DNA of 64,000 nucleotides, taken from positions 1,860,001 to 1,924,000 of the forward strand of contig OX595985.1 in the NCBI GenBank assembly GCA_951394045.1, written 5' to 3'. This DNA comes from Nitzschia sp. DOCU1 (Eukaryota; Bacillariophyta; Bacillariophyceae; Bacillariales; Bacillariaceae). A model generated the notes under the pieces. It saw only the letters and a program-made list of their open reading frames with translations. It was not told the origin of the DNA and ran no database searches. Below are positions 1 through 9,948 of the stretch, in pieces (the first letter of the stretch is position 1; each line of letters starts with the position of its first letter). A program made the position numbers and the translations under genes.

Positions 1-2890
1 CCTCGTTGTCTTCGTCTCCAAGATTCTCTTCGTCTTGCTGATTATTATCATTCGGCTCATCAAGATTGCCTTCTCCGTCGCCGTTGTCATCGAAATAATC
101 TTCGTCTGGTAGATTGTGATCGTCTTCGTTGTCACTCGAAGCGTCATCTTCGTTGTAACTTTCGTCGTCAAACTCTTCTTCGTCAAAATCCACTCCTGCA
201 ATCCAGGTGCTGTCAAACAATATATTGCCCGTCTTGTTTTGGATCTTAAGTCCATTTGGCATGTTCTGATTTGCGGCCAATGCTTCCACTTCTTTGAGAA
301 CTGCTGGGGTAATTGGAATTGGTGTAACGTTGCGTCGCACAATGATGCGATTTGTCGGGATATGAAATAACTCGTGTCCGCCCTGCGCGTTTCCAGTCGG
401 CCTTAAGTAAATGCAGTCCAAAGTTCGTGCTTGCTGAGTATTGGTTGGTTGCGGTTCGTCATGAGGTTGCACGTAGGTCCCAAATGTAAATTTGCAGTGC
501 TTGTCGTAATCGAGGGCTTGTTGGTGCAATATCATGCGCAGGCTATAGAATCTCGAAACGCCGTACTTTGATGGAAAGAAATTCAGTTTACGCGCTGCTT
601 CGGACACCATTGTTTTCACCATGGTACGGGGAAGTCGGTTGTAGGGTAGTCGATGGTATACTGCCCGTACACGCTCTTTCAACACTCTGTTGTTGCGTTC
701 TGCTTCGGGAACATGCTCTTGCGGATTGGCGTAGTTGATCTCAATGTCGAATTCCGGGTCTTCAATCAATTGATCCATAATCTCAACAAATTCGTTGTCG
801 CAATGAATGCGTCGCACTTGGAAACCTGCTCGATTGTAGACTTGAATAACTGATCGTAGTGCCTCTCTGTAGCAATCGACCGTTTGATTCTCCGTGTATT
901 GCGCGGTGCGGTAGTATATATGCCTTGAAATTGTAGTTAGGAACCACAATCCGTTCACTTTCATTGCATCCATACACAAAGTGACGTCTCGTTGTGCGTC
1001 AATCAACTCTCGTGGTATCTCGATATAATCCGAAATCACGGGTGCTGGTTTGGCTCGCGTAGTTTTGCCTTTCAATGTTCCGATGTCGGGTCCAAATATT
1101 TCTTCCGCGATTTTGATGTCGTCGACAGTAACTGGATTGTTTCTGACTGCGTTGATTGTGATCATTGCCTTGAAATCCTTGATCGATGGCATTCCCAATG
1201 CATGGTACAGGTCTCTGGCTCTCTTTGCTCTCTCAAATTGTCGCGGGGTATAGAAAGTTTTGTTCTCTTCCAATGTCGTCAAGAATCGCAATTCTTCTTT
1301 CATCTCGCCTTTCAACTTAGGCTTGAATCCATATAGTCCGACGGGAGTCCTTTCAAATTTCACCATTTTAGTGCCAAGATGCACTATAAAAACATCGTCG
1401 TCGTAGTTGTATTCCACACGGTACCGGTCCCTGACTTGCGCAAAGCTTAGAATATTCGTCACCGTCTCTGGATCAAACCAGACGTCGCCCCAGCCAGGTA
1501 GCGTCGCTTTCAGGTTTGTTGTCATCACTCCTGCACTCGTGGTCAGGTAAAGTTTGTCTGGGGTCTCGCGAATGTTCTCCACCATTAATGTGTTGCAGAA
1601 CACGTTGGTAGTGCTCTCGTTGTCCAGTAGGATCATGTTGCGCATCTCGTCCGCTTGATAAAATTGAAAATGTACTCCGGCCCATGCCTCTGCTTTTGCA
1701 GTTTCGATATTCCCCTTCTTCGACTCATTGCTTTCGGTCTTCTCTGTCTGAACATGAGCCTGCGCTGATTCCTTGAGTTTGGGGTCTTTGTTGATTGCCC
1801 ATTCGTCCTTCGGGATTTTCTCTTTCAGTCGGCATTGACTTGACTTGTGATTTGGCTTGCCACAGCAGTAGCATACCGTAGTAGCTTGCGCAAAAGATAA
1901 CTTGGGATTGTCTTCTTCCTTGTCCTTGTCATCCTTCTTTGACTTGCGTTCACTCTTCAACTGCTTGTAGTTGTCGAAACGATGATTGCTCAAAACGTTC
2001 GTTGCGTCGGTGATCGTTTTCGGATATTGCTCGTTCCCGAGGGAATTTTGTGTCGACAAACCAGTCAGGATCGAGCCATATTTGCCCTGATCGGCGTTCT
2101 TCATGTAAACATAGGCCATGTATTGCTCATATGCCCTTTTTTCACATGCGGCTTTCTTTTCTGCACTGTCGGCATACCCGGGCATTGATTTTGCGATTTT
2201 CGAAATAATCACAGGCCCGCCGAGGTGCGATTCCAACACTTCTTTGGCAACCCTGAACCTCTTGGTGTACTCTTGTAGTGTTTCTCCTTCCTTCTGCGTA
2301 GTCGTATGCACCGCAGTGAATGCATCGTACACGATCGCCATGTTGTATCGACTGTCTTGATAGTTCAACGCATGTTGCTTGATCGCTTTCAACAATTCCC
2401 GTGGATTCTGTTTGATTGATGTTTCGTAATCGGCACGAGCTTGTATCTTCTCTTTCATGCCTTTCGAGCAACGATCCAACAGGAATGCAAAAGCTTTTCC
2501 TTGGTTCTTGCTGTAAGCTTCCACTCGCTTCATATAGATCGCAAACTTTTCCTTGAATTCCATCTTAAATTGCTCGTTTTTGGCGTTTTTCTTATCGTTG
2601 TCTGTCTCGCTGCTGACCTGCAATGTAGGCTTGTGAATCGATAGATCGACATCCTTCAATGTACTCAATGATTCTGCGATATCATTGCCGTAGTCAAACG
2701 TTTGCTGAATGTGGTTGATGAGATACTCAGTTGTCGTCTCATAATCTGATGCTTGTTTCGATGATCCCAAATAGTAGACATAGTCTTCGACGGACTTCTT
2801 CGCCGTCGGCTTGCTCTTGTTGGCTCCACGTCCTGGTCCGTTCCTTCGATGGTCTCTGGACCGAAAATTTCCTTTTCCTCGACCGCTCAT
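1..2890 (-). CDS. Ty1/copia gag-protease-integrase polyprotein, 3' end outside window
   Basis: One frame is open from ATG at 2890 to the window edge (963 codons) with no stop; the first stop upstream in frame is at 3010. The N-terminus is basic and glycine-rich. A retroviral zinc knuckle of the form C-x2-C-x4-H-x4-C lies at residues 340-353. A protease-like D-N-E-S motif is near residue 423. The integrase core shows D641, D698 (in HCDNEF) and E731 (in PEAERNN), a DDE triad with about 33 residues between the last two. An acidic linker follows, and the reverse transcriptase should lie beyond base 1. This gag differs from the RGG-type gags of the other copia elements here, so it is another lineage. 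Domain calls come from motif reading; the frame is certain. Confidence 0.88.
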   Translation of the reverse strand, partial: MSGRGKGNFRSRDHRRNGPGRGANKSKPTAKKSVEDYVYYLGSSKQASDYETTTEYLINHIQQTFDYGNDIAESLSTLKDVDLSIHKPTLQVSSETDNDKKNAKNEQFKMEFKEKFAIYMKRVEAYSKNQGKAFAFLLDRCSKGMKEKIQARADYETSIKQNPRELLKAIKQHALNYQDSRYNMAIVYDAFTAVHTTTQKEGETLQEYTKRFRVAKEVLESHLGGPVIISKIAKSMPGYADSAEKKAACEKRAYEQYMAYVYMKNADQGKYGSILTGLSTQNSLGNEQYPKTITDATNVLSNHRFDNYKQLKSERKSKKDDKDKEEDNPKLSFAQATTVCYCCGKPNHKSSQCRLKEKIPKDEWAINKDPKLKESAQAHVQTEKTESNESKKGNIETAKAEAWAGVHFQFYQADEMRNMILLDNESTTNVFCNTLMVENIRETPDKLYLTTSAGVMTTNLKATLPGWGDVWFDPETVTNILSFAQVRDRYRVEYNYDDDVFIVHLGTKMVKFERTPVGLYGFKPKLKGEMKEELRFLTTLEENKTFYTPRQFERAKRARDLYHALGMPSIKDFKAMITINAVRNNPVTVDDIKIAEEIFGPDIGTLKGKTTRAKPAPVISDYIEIPRELIDAQRDVTLCMDAMKVNGLWFLTTISRHIYYRTAQYTENQTVDCYREALRSVIQVYNRAGFQVRRIHCDNEFVEIMDQLIEDPEFDIEINYANPQEHVPEAERNNRVLKERVRAVYHRLPYNRLPRTMVKTMVSEAARKLNFFPSKYGVSRFYSLRMILHQQALDYDKHCKFTFGTYVQPHDEPQPTNTQQARTLDCIYLRPTGNAQGGHELFHIPTNRIIVRRNVTPIPITPAVLKEVEALAANQNMPNGLKIQNKTGNILFDSTWIAGVDFDEEEFDDESYNEDDASSDNEDDHNLPDEDYFDDNGDGEGNLDEPNDNNQQDEENLGDEDNE

Positions 2891-3435
2891 GGTCGGATAA
2901 ACTTGTTGACAATTCAACTTCTTCCAAAGTTCAGTAACGTGCGCACTTGGCGTCTTCTTCGAACCTTTTCCACGGCTCGGATCTCCACAAAGTTGCTTTT
3001 CGACTCTTCAGCCGGTACTTTCTATAATATGTTGAAATTCAATTCACGTAGCGCCTGGTATCGCTCCGTCTGTCTCTTGAACAGTCCGTGAATGAAATAG
3101 AATCTCGGTAGAAGTAAAAATCCAGTAGATCTGGTGATAGTCGTCGAGTCTAAGATATTATAGAAAGTATGAGCTATTCCTCGTAATGTCCTTTTGTTTC
3201 TTTCTTCATCCTCTTTCAATTTTTCTTCGAGTCTCTTCATCTCTCCATCGAAATCTCTCGCAGTTGTAGTTGTCTGATTCAGTCGTATTTGACTCGTGCT
3301 TCAGCGGTCACTATATGCGCCTAATTCAGTACTCTTGATTCATATCATGTGATTCATCGTCGCGAAATATCGCGTCCAACAGTTGCCACTCTCAAAATCC
3401 CCACCCCGTACACTCCTACATTGCATATTTCTTTT
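2891..3435 (-). other. Probable 5' leader of the CCHC copia element
   Basis: This is the gap between the CCHC copia polyprotein start and the left LTR of Copia A. Two short minus-strand frames occur (3022-3240 and its continuation past a TAG), but neither matches a domain I recognise. The LTR of this element cannot be set because its partner lies outside the window. Confidence 0.4.
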
Positions 3436-3592
3436 CGAGAAATCATCGACTGAGTGACTCGGAGCCACTCAAAACGTAACAAGAGTAAAAAAAAAGTCAT
3501 CACAACAAAATATTATGGCATTACCGCGCGGGATACGAACACCCGGCTTGACTAACTAGACTAAACCATGCCACTCCTTCGGGGAAATAACG
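3436..3592 (-). repeat. Copia A 3' LTR
   Basis: 157 bp, identical to 9949-10105, including the run of nine A (plus strand). In element orientation it starts CGTTATTTCCCC, closely like the Copia B LTR start CGTTAATTCCCC. Both LTRs then share a GC hairpin ending CCCGCG-N-GGTAA about 60 nt in. Confidence 0.92.
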
Positions 3593-3600
3593 GTCCCCTC
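3593..3600 (-). promoter_or_regulatory. Copia A polypurine tract
   Basis: In element orientation GAGGGGAC lies directly before the 3' LTR. The same eight bases precede the 3' LTR of Copia B, which supports a plus-strand priming role. Confidence 0.65.
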
Positions 3601-3774
3601 GATGGGAGACGGAGCTAGGAGTCCGATCACATCGTACTATCTGCATCCAAGATTAACTTCCAATAACAACCACCATCACGAAATAAATACAACCGAGGTA
3701 CCTGCCCCACCGCAGGACGTCCAACACGAATGGCCAACAAGTTTAGGCCACCCCCTCGACGAGTCAGACGCGAC

Positions 3775-6700
3775 TTAGAACAGGACTTGTCTTGCAAGCT
3801 CCTTACGCTCCGCTCCACTCTGAACCTTGGTCAACATGTCGGCTAGGTTCGCCTTGGTATTAACATAACCAATACGTAGGATGTCCGCCGCTGCCTTCGA
3901 CCTCACGTAGTGATAAGCAATCGAATTTGACTTCTTCTTGAGAGTAGACTCCGGCACACTTGTGTTGTTAACAACAGACATGTTGTCGACGAGAACATGA
4001 GCATACCCGTCGATAGGAACACCAAGCATTCGTAACTTGTAACGGAGCGCTTCTAAAAGCTCAACGCCCGTCTTCAACGCCATGAACTCCGACCCAAAAG
4101 AACTTGTCTCAATCGAATTTTGCTTTTTAGAATACCAGACAATCGGAGCACGATTAACCCAAATCAATATACCTGTTCTTGACTGACGAGTAATAACGTT
4201 AGCGGCATGAGACGCATCAACAAACATGACAATTACCACGTGTTTCCCGAGGGGAGTTGGCGCGTCTGGTGGCCAATCATCAGCCGCCCATGGATAGAAT
4301 TCCTTCCATTCATGCTTCGGCAATTCCGGCAAATGGTCCGGGTATCCATCGTCCATGACCAGATTTGATCTTTCATGATTACTCAGATAAGCAAACACAT
4401 GTAAGGCCGCCTTAAGATGCCCATCTCGTGGACACGCATTGTAAGCCGCCAGCATTGATGTCTCTGTACAGATGTCGATTCGACCGAGCTCAACAATCCA
4501 CCGAAGAATACCAACACACTGCATATAAAACGTGGCACCTTCATCATTGAGTAACGGGGTAACATCCAATTCTGGCTTATACCCAGAGGGAAATGGCGCG
4601 CTCGCCCCAGATTTCAATTCGAGTTCCATCTGCGCGAGCCTTGACTTAATAACACGGATCGCTTCCTTGATGTAGTCCCCTGAACCAATCGCCCATTTCG
4701 GCATGGGGTCACCATCAATCCAGAACTTTGAGATCGTTGCCCCAAGGTACCTCGTCGGTTCTCCAATTGAATCCTCTTTCAACAAGAAACGCATGTTAAG
4801 ATCGTCAAGAATACCCTTCGGATCCATACTTATTGCAAGTAAATCGTCAGTATAAACCAACAAATATTCGTAGTATTTTTCGCCGTTCGACTTGACGGCC
4901 TCTCGAAACCAAACATCCATATCGGCACGACAAGGAATAAAACCCAATTCCTCCCGGAGGGTCTTGGCACAGTAGCTTCTCCATGAAAATCCGGCAGATT
5001 TCAAACCGTAGAGTGCCTTCACTATCACCGCGGTCTTGCCCTGTAACGCGCCGAACTCAGGTCCAAGAATCGTATGAACCCTTTCAGCACACGGTGCATT
5101 CAAATAAGCACCTGCAATATCGGCAGAAAGAACAGACAAATTATTCAAAGACGCAAGCAAGAAAGCGAGACGAATACTTTCCCTTGTAACCACGCTTGCA
5201 TATGTAACCGAAGACGGCGGCTCGGTTTGGTCCCCTCTCGCACAGATCCTTGCTTTGCGAGTCAGGTCCATTTTGACATCAAAGACAACCATCAGGTCAA
5301 TGAGTTGCGAGCCAACAGGAACCTTCTCTTCCGAATCCAAAACTTTCAATGCAGGGATGACCGTCTTGACTTCCTTCGCCATCGCGTTAGCCCAATGTTG
5401 AGTTCCTGTCTCGCGGTCAATCTCGAGTGCACGGGCAACATCCATTGGCCCAGGAACCTCAATTCCAAATTTCTCATTCTTCCTTCGTACGGCACGACGT
5501 TTTACCGCTTTCAGGACACTGTCCCTTTTCCTCAGAGTGAAAGGAACCCACCAAGCAAACGCTGGTTCCGAGACAAGTTTATTCGCAACAGCATATTCGG
5601 CAACTTGGACTGGGTAAGCTTCCTTCGCGTCTCTCAGAGGAATCCACGTTGTACTCCCATCGTTCAATTCGGCACAGATACTCCAGCCTTTTGTAGTGCG
5701 CTTTGGGATCCTCTGGCCTCCGCGTTCAATGAAGCCATCGTCAGCCTTCAGAGCTGTACCGTCGCACCTGTGATCAACAAACTCCTTCACAAAGGCAATT
5801 GTGTATCCTTCTTCGTCAACAGACGCCATGATAGATTCCACAATATGGTTAGCTGTAACGCATTCAACATCCCCATTCGCCCAAACAACTTCGTATTGGG
5901 CTGTATCCAGCAGCGGATTCTCGTGAAAATGCCCGATAAAGTTTCCATTTGAGTCTCTTTTGCGTCCACGAACGACGCCTGTCAAAACATTATTACCGTC
6001 CCCTGTCGCCTTTCGTATCTTTGTTGATACATAATGATCATACTCGAGCGGCTTCTCTTCTTCATCAAAGGGAGGCGGGACGAACTCCTTATCCTGCTCA
6101 TCTACCTCGTTTGCTTCATCGTCCTCGTAGGGAACAAAAGCCGGTACATTATCTTCCGCCCTGATAAATCTTTTATCGCCATCGTCTGGCTTCAAGTCGA
6201 TCCCTTTTATTCGCTCGCCTAGCTTTGCGGCAAGTTTGTCGGTGAAATCTTGCTTCATCCGCTTGATATCCTCGTTCTGGTGCTCGTCCTGTGAGAGTGG
6301 AATAACAGAAGAACGGTGCAAAATGCTACCGTTCGAGGTGAGAACAGCTTGACAGAGCACATCCGGAACATCGAAACTTGGTCCAAGCCAACGACACAAT
6401 TGTTTCTGCGGTTGGCTTGATTCTCGTGGTGATCGAGCCCAGCACCAATCGTAAAAACCAAAGTTAATAAGATGTGAAATATCCGCCGTGTCCCCTGCAG
6501 CTATCGTTGCTGCGCATTCACCGTTCTGCTCAGGGTGACCTAGAGCAGTGTGACTTCGTTGTTCGGCACACGTTGCGTAGCAACGGTCCCAGAGACAGGC
6601 AGGAACATTGCGGGCCAACATTGTCCGCTCATACAGCCGACTGACCTCACGAATTGCGTTTTCGGCTTGAGATTGATTGTGCCGGTACGGTTCCACTGGC

Positions 6701-7890
6701 AGAATTGGTACTTGAGCGCGTTGGCATCGTTTCAAAAACTCGCCTTTGGTGAGAGAGAGAGCAGAGTCAGGAACAATGGATTCCGGGAACCCAACAGTGC
6801 GAAAGACCTTGTCCAAAGTAGTATGGACTTCAGATTCCCTCGGAAGCGGAAAACCAGCTACCCACTGGAATGGCGTCGAGTAGACCGCCATACAAGTGTT
6901 GCCCTCGAGTGACTTTGTGGGGCCAAATTTCACGTCAACGAACAATTTGCTTCGTAGCCTCCTGTATCGTAGCGCATACTCTGTTGGCCGAAATAATCGG
7001 TCCCCTGAAACACGGCTCCAATCTCTGACAGCTCGTTGTGTTGTCTTTGTCAAAGTTCGTTGCGCTGCTTCCAGGCTAATACGCCATCGTCGCGCTAACT
7101 GGTCAGCAGTCACAAGCGTAGATCTTGCTGCCGTTTTCATCGCAGAAAGCGTAGTCATCACCCTGTCCCCTAAAGCGGTGGCAAGAGCAAGGTTGTGAAA
7201 TGCAGAGCAGATACGTTCGTCGGCCTGTAGAAGAGAAGAAAGAGAAAACAATTGGGTGGTATTTGTAGCCGAGATCGTATTGAAATATGAATCGCCACCG
7301 ACTTGTCGCCGAAGATGCTCTTCCACGAGATTCGAGTTTGAATCTGATGGCCTCCATTCCAACTCGCTGGTCATACGGACATGAATGTAGTTGATGGGAT
7401 CAGTAGCCTCGGCACGAGTCGGCTTCCTGACATGAAAATATGAAAATGGTTTGTCGTATTGTAGTGGGATGTGTAGACCGCTCTTGGGGTCCAAAATACT
7501 GTGATCAGTGGCTGCACGTTTATCCGGTGGGATTCGTTGCAAAGCCACGTCATTTACAACAATTTGGTTTTCCCTCAGTTGGTCGGGACACAACAAATGA
7601 CAAGACATATTAGGCAAAACGAGTGCATGGTCAAAAAGAAGAATGTAAGTGTGCATAGTTACCGGGCAATCATACGCCACGGCCACGAGGGCCTCGGTAA
7701 CATTTCTGATTGGCTCCATACTGTCATGAAAGCCACTAACGTTGATGTTGGTGTTGTAGGTGTGGAGGACAAAACAATGTTCGAGAGAGAATGCGCATGT
7801 GTCGGCGTGCGAATCCAGTTCGCAGCGTGAAACAGTGGTGTGAGATGAATAAGAAGCAACAACCCGCCGTAGCCAGGAAATGCCACGGCA
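3775..7890 (-). CDS. Copia A pol: protease, integrase, reverse transcriptase, RNase H
   Basis: This frame is continuous with gag except for one TGA at 7891-7893. The first ATG is at 7719, but the protease motif ELDSHADTC (Asp codon at 7815) lies upstream of it. Pol is therefore probably made as a gag-pol fusion by read-through. Integrase acidic residues are visible in VDVKF, VPDSA and QAENAIREV. The RT has SADIAGAYLNAPC and the catalytic YTDD box. RNase H has FVDASHAANV, SSFGSEFMALK and LVDNMSVV. No frameshift or internal stop is seen over about 1370 codons. The enzyme copies the element RNA into DNA and integrates it. Confidence 0.92.
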   Translation of the reverse strand, partial: CRGISWLRRVVASYSSHTTVSRCELDSHADTCAFSLEHCFVLHTYNTNINVSGFHDSMEPIRNVTEALVAVAYDCPVTMHTYILLFDHALVLPNMSCHLLCPDQLRENQIVVNDVALQRIPPDKRAATDHSILDPKSGLHIPLQYDKPFSYFHVRKPTRAEATDPINYIHVRMTSELEWRPSDSNSNLVEEHLRRQVGGDSYFNTISATNTTQLFSLSSLLQADERICSAFHNLALATALGDRVMTTLSAMKTAARSTLVTADQLARRWRISLEAAQRTLTKTTQRAVRDWSRVSGDRLFRPTEYALRYRRLRSKLFVDVKFGPTKSLEGNTCMAVYSTPFQWVAGFPLPRESEVHTTLDKVFRTVGFPESIVPDSALSLTKGEFLKRCQRAQVPILPVEPYRHNQSQAENAIREVSRLYERTMLARNVPACLWDRCYATCAEQRSHTALGHPEQNGECAATIAAGDTADISHLINFGFYDWCWARSPRESSQPQKQLCRWLGPSFDVPDVLCQAVLTSNGSILHRSSVIPLSQDEHQNEDIKRMKQDFTDKLAAKLGERIKGIDLKPDDGDKRFIRAEDNVPAFVPYEDDEANEVDEQDKEFVPPPFDEEEKPLEYDHYVSTKIRKATGDGNNVLTGVVRGRKRDSNGNFIGHFHENPLLDTAQYEVVWANGDVECVTANHIVESIMASVDEEGYTIAFVKEFVDHRCDGTALKADDGFIERGGQRIPKRTTKGWSICAELNDGSTTWIPLRDAKEAYPVQVAEYAVANKLVSEPAFAWWVPFTLRKRDSVLKAVKRRAVRRKNEKFGIEVPGPMDVARALEIDRETGTQHWANAMAKEVKTVIPALKVLDSEEKVPVGSQLIDLMVVFDVKMDLTRKARICARGDQTEPPSSVTYASVVTRESIRLAFLLASLNNLSVLSADIAGAYLNAPCAERVHTILGPEFGALQGKTAVIVKALYGLKSAGFSWRSYCAKTLREELGFIPCRADMDVWFREAVKSNGEKYYEYLLVYTDDLLAISMDPKGILDDLNMRFLLKEDSIGEPTRYLGATISKFWIDGDPMPKWAIGSGDYIKEAIRVIKSRLAQMELELKSGASAPFPSGYKPELDVTPLLNDEGATFYMQCVGILRWIVELGRIDICTETSMLAAYNACPRDGHLKAALHVFAYLSNHERSNLVMDDGYPDHLPELPKHEWKEFYPWAADDWPPDAPTPLGKHVVIVMFVDASHAANVITRQSRTGILIWVNRAPIVWYSKKQNSIETSSFGSEFMALKTGVELLEALRYKLRMLGVPIDGYAHVLVDNMSVVNNTSVPESTLKKKSNSIAYHYVRSKAAADILRIGYVNTKANLADMLTKVQSGAERKELARQVLF

Positions 7891-9357
7891 TCAATCCTTC
7901 TTTCGTCGAGTCATAGAAGCGGCAACATGACTGTTGTCGACGCTCATTGATGATGTCTCACTCTGGGCGCTCGTAGACACGGTCGTCGGCGTTTCCTCCG
8001 ACTTAGTACTCGACACGTTGCGGTTTCCCGCCTTGCGCTTGAGATCCATAACATAATCCTTCTCCTCCTTTGTAAAAGTATTCCAGATAGCAAAGGGGTA
8101 CGAGCCATTATTGAGTAGGTGACCTGATTCGGAAAATCTTCCTCCGCCGCCACCTCCACGTCCTCGGCCTCGACCGCCTCTACCACCACCTCTTCCAAAA
8201 CCTCGTCCGCGGCCTCTTCCACCGCGACCTCGTCCACCTCGTCCATCGCCGCCCGAGCTGGTGGTGCTCGAAATATTCCTCGGTAGTGCCGATTTTACCA
8301 TACTCTCAGCCGCATCAAGCTGGCCTCCGAGATAATCAATGGCCTGCTGGTAATTCGTCAAAAGAGCCGCATTCGAGAAAACAACTCCCTTTGCAACAGC
8401 AAGACGCTCGTCAGTGATACGTGAGAGCAAACTGCGCACCTTAGCCTCATCTGTACGGCCTTCTCCGTAAGCCTCCAGGTCGGCAAAGGCACTCCTGTGA
8501 CGCGCAATGAAGCCATCCCATTGGAAATTCCGCGCCTTGCCATTCCAGAAGATGGTGTTGAGAGTGTTCTCCGCCTTATTCTTCACTTGACTGATATGAG
8601 AGGCACCAGCATACTGCGCCTTGAACGACAAGTAGGCGGACCGTCCGTCTTTGGTGCGGTCGAACTGCTTAACAAATGCCCACGCATCGGTGCCGTGAGT
8701 AACATGCCGCATGAGATTGAAAACCGTTTCATTGTCGATCTGGAAAGTGTCTCCCGTGTGGTGAGCACGACGAATCAACTCGGAACGAAAGGTAGGATTT
8801 CCGAACCCGGGATCGGTGGCAGGCAGCTGGACTTCGGGACGGACGATATACTCCAAAGGAGTCCCCTCGATTCCATAGGAGGAACCAATCCAAGAATCGA
8901 TGTCCTCAATCGTCTCCCTCGACTTTTTAGCCGTAGTAAACTTCTCCGGTAGAGAGGGGTTGCCGTCTTTCTTAATCCTATCCAGGTCGACCTTAAACTT
9001 CCACAATCTGGTCAAACGACCAAGCGAAGCCTCGGCAACGACAAAATCCCTCTGGATCGTCTCCATGTAACGCATATAATAGACCAACTGACGGAAGCGT
9101 TTCTGCTGGTTGGTCCCCATAAAGGTACCGGGGTTGTTAATCTCCTCGTTATTGTTGTTGAGTATAGTACCGCCAGGACGGCGGATGGCGGAGAACAAAG
9201 AATCCAACTCATCCTCATCAACGATACTTTTCACGTCGTCAAACTTTGAGTAACCTTGCCAGAGCAATGCCTCAACGATCTCAGGATCAAAAGCAAGGAC
9301 GTCGCCAAGGTAGCCAGCAAATTCCTGCACAGCAGGGTCAACAGCAGCAGCAGCCAT
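7891..9357 (-). CDS. Copia A gag with RGG-box tail
   Basis: 488 residues from ATG at 9357 (MAAAAVDPAVQ); the frame opens 9 codons earlier at 9384, but the chosen Met matches the Copia B start MAAAVAFRN. Gag forms the particle that packages element RNA. The middle resembles Copia B closely (for example HVTHGTxxWxFVK and SQVKNKAENT). Residues about 370-410 are a dense Arg-Gly tract, and no CCHC zinc knuckle is present, so RNA binding is probably by the RGG tract. It ends in TGA at 7891-7893, after which pol continues in the same frame. Confidence 0.87.
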   Translation of the reverse strand: MAAAAVDPAVQEFAGYLGDVLAFDPEIVEALLWQGYSKFDDVKSIVDEDELDSLFSAIRRPGGTILNNNNEEINNPGTFMGTNQQKRFRQLVYYMRYMETIQRDFVVAEASLGRLTRLWKFKVDLDRIKKDGNPSLPEKFTTAKKSRETIEDIDSWIGSSYGIEGTPLEYIVRPEVQLPATDPGFGNPTFRSELIRRAHHTGDTFQIDNETVFNLMRHVTHGTDAWAFVKQFDRTKDGRSAYLSFKAQYAGASHISQVKNKAENTLNTIFWNGKARNFQWDGFIARHRSAFADLEAYGEGRTDEAKVRSLLSRITDERLAVAKGVVFSNAALLTNYQQAIDYLGGQLDAAESMVKSALPRNISSTTSSGGDGRGGRGRGGRGRGRGFGRGGGRGGRGRGRGGGGGGRFSESGHLLNNGSYPFAIWNTFTKEEKDYVMDLKRKAGNRNVSSTKSEETPTTVSTSAQSETSSMSVDNSHVAASMTRRKKD

Positions 9358-9934
9358 AGTAACAGTAAAGAAGCAGGATAACACAACAAGTTGTCACGAA
9401 AACAAAAGTCTCGGTGTGAGGGAACACAAAACATCAATTCCGAGACGCGTCGAAAGCGTCCGAAAACATCGAGCCGAGATGCAGGCCATTTGCATTGGAA
9501 AGCAGCACATCCTCTTGGAATTTCCTTTTCATGTTCAACACATCTGATTGGGCTAAAGGGGTGAGAAATGAGGTGACACGTCGTCATTTGTATATGCCCA
9601 TCAAGGCGGAGACATATGCTCCGTCTGACGTGGTCAATTTTATTTATATGGGTTTCTCCGTTTTCAAGACCTTTATTGCCATGCATTATGCCGGAGAAGC
9701 CCGTGCTGCAGCGCACCGAGCATGGTGCGGTTGTGGGTGCGTCCACCCGTGTGGCGAGATGGCTGCGCGCGCCCGAAGCGAGCAACGCCAGCTGAATCGT
9801 CGTTTCGCGATGCTCGACACGAAACATGGTTGACGACCATGAGCCTCTTTCTTTTGCTCTTTCGCCGACTCTCCCTTCATCAATCGAAGAGCCAGGTATT
9901 GTCGACACCTCCCCAGGTGTTGTAGTTAGCAAAC
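9358..9934 (-). other. Copia A 5' leader
   Basis: Untranslated leader between the primer-binding site and gag. Overlapping small frames on both strands look like chance; no conserved protein is seen. It presumably holds packaging signals, though none can be picked out by eye. Confidence 0.5.
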
Positions 9935-9948
9935 TGGGTCTGATAAAC
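9935..9948 (-). promoter_or_regulatory. Copia A primer-binding site
   Basis: In element orientation GTTTATCAGACCCA directly follows the 5' LTR. The same 14 bases occur after the Copia B 5' LTR (19644-19657) and upstream of Copia C gag (58602-58615), and the sequence diverges immediately after. It should pair with a tRNA segment, perhaps an anticodon arm as in Drosophila copia; the tRNA is not identified. Confidence 0.75.

Noticed and set aside
3500..3590. tRNA-like text in the Copia A LTR (GTTCGTATCCC with an upstream TGGTTTAGTCTAG)
   Set aside because: The A-box and B-box-like words are too close and there is no anticodon arm or acceptor stem of proper length; not a tRNA gene.
5074..5952. 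292-residue plus-strand frame
   Set aside because: Lies antisense inside Copia A pol, which has clear RT and integrase text on the other strand.
7891..7893. UGA as selenocysteine
   Set aside because: No SECIS-like element sought or seen and gag-pol fusions do not need it; read-through is simpler.
8497..8952. 151-residue plus-strand frame
   Set aside because: Antisense to Copia A gag.
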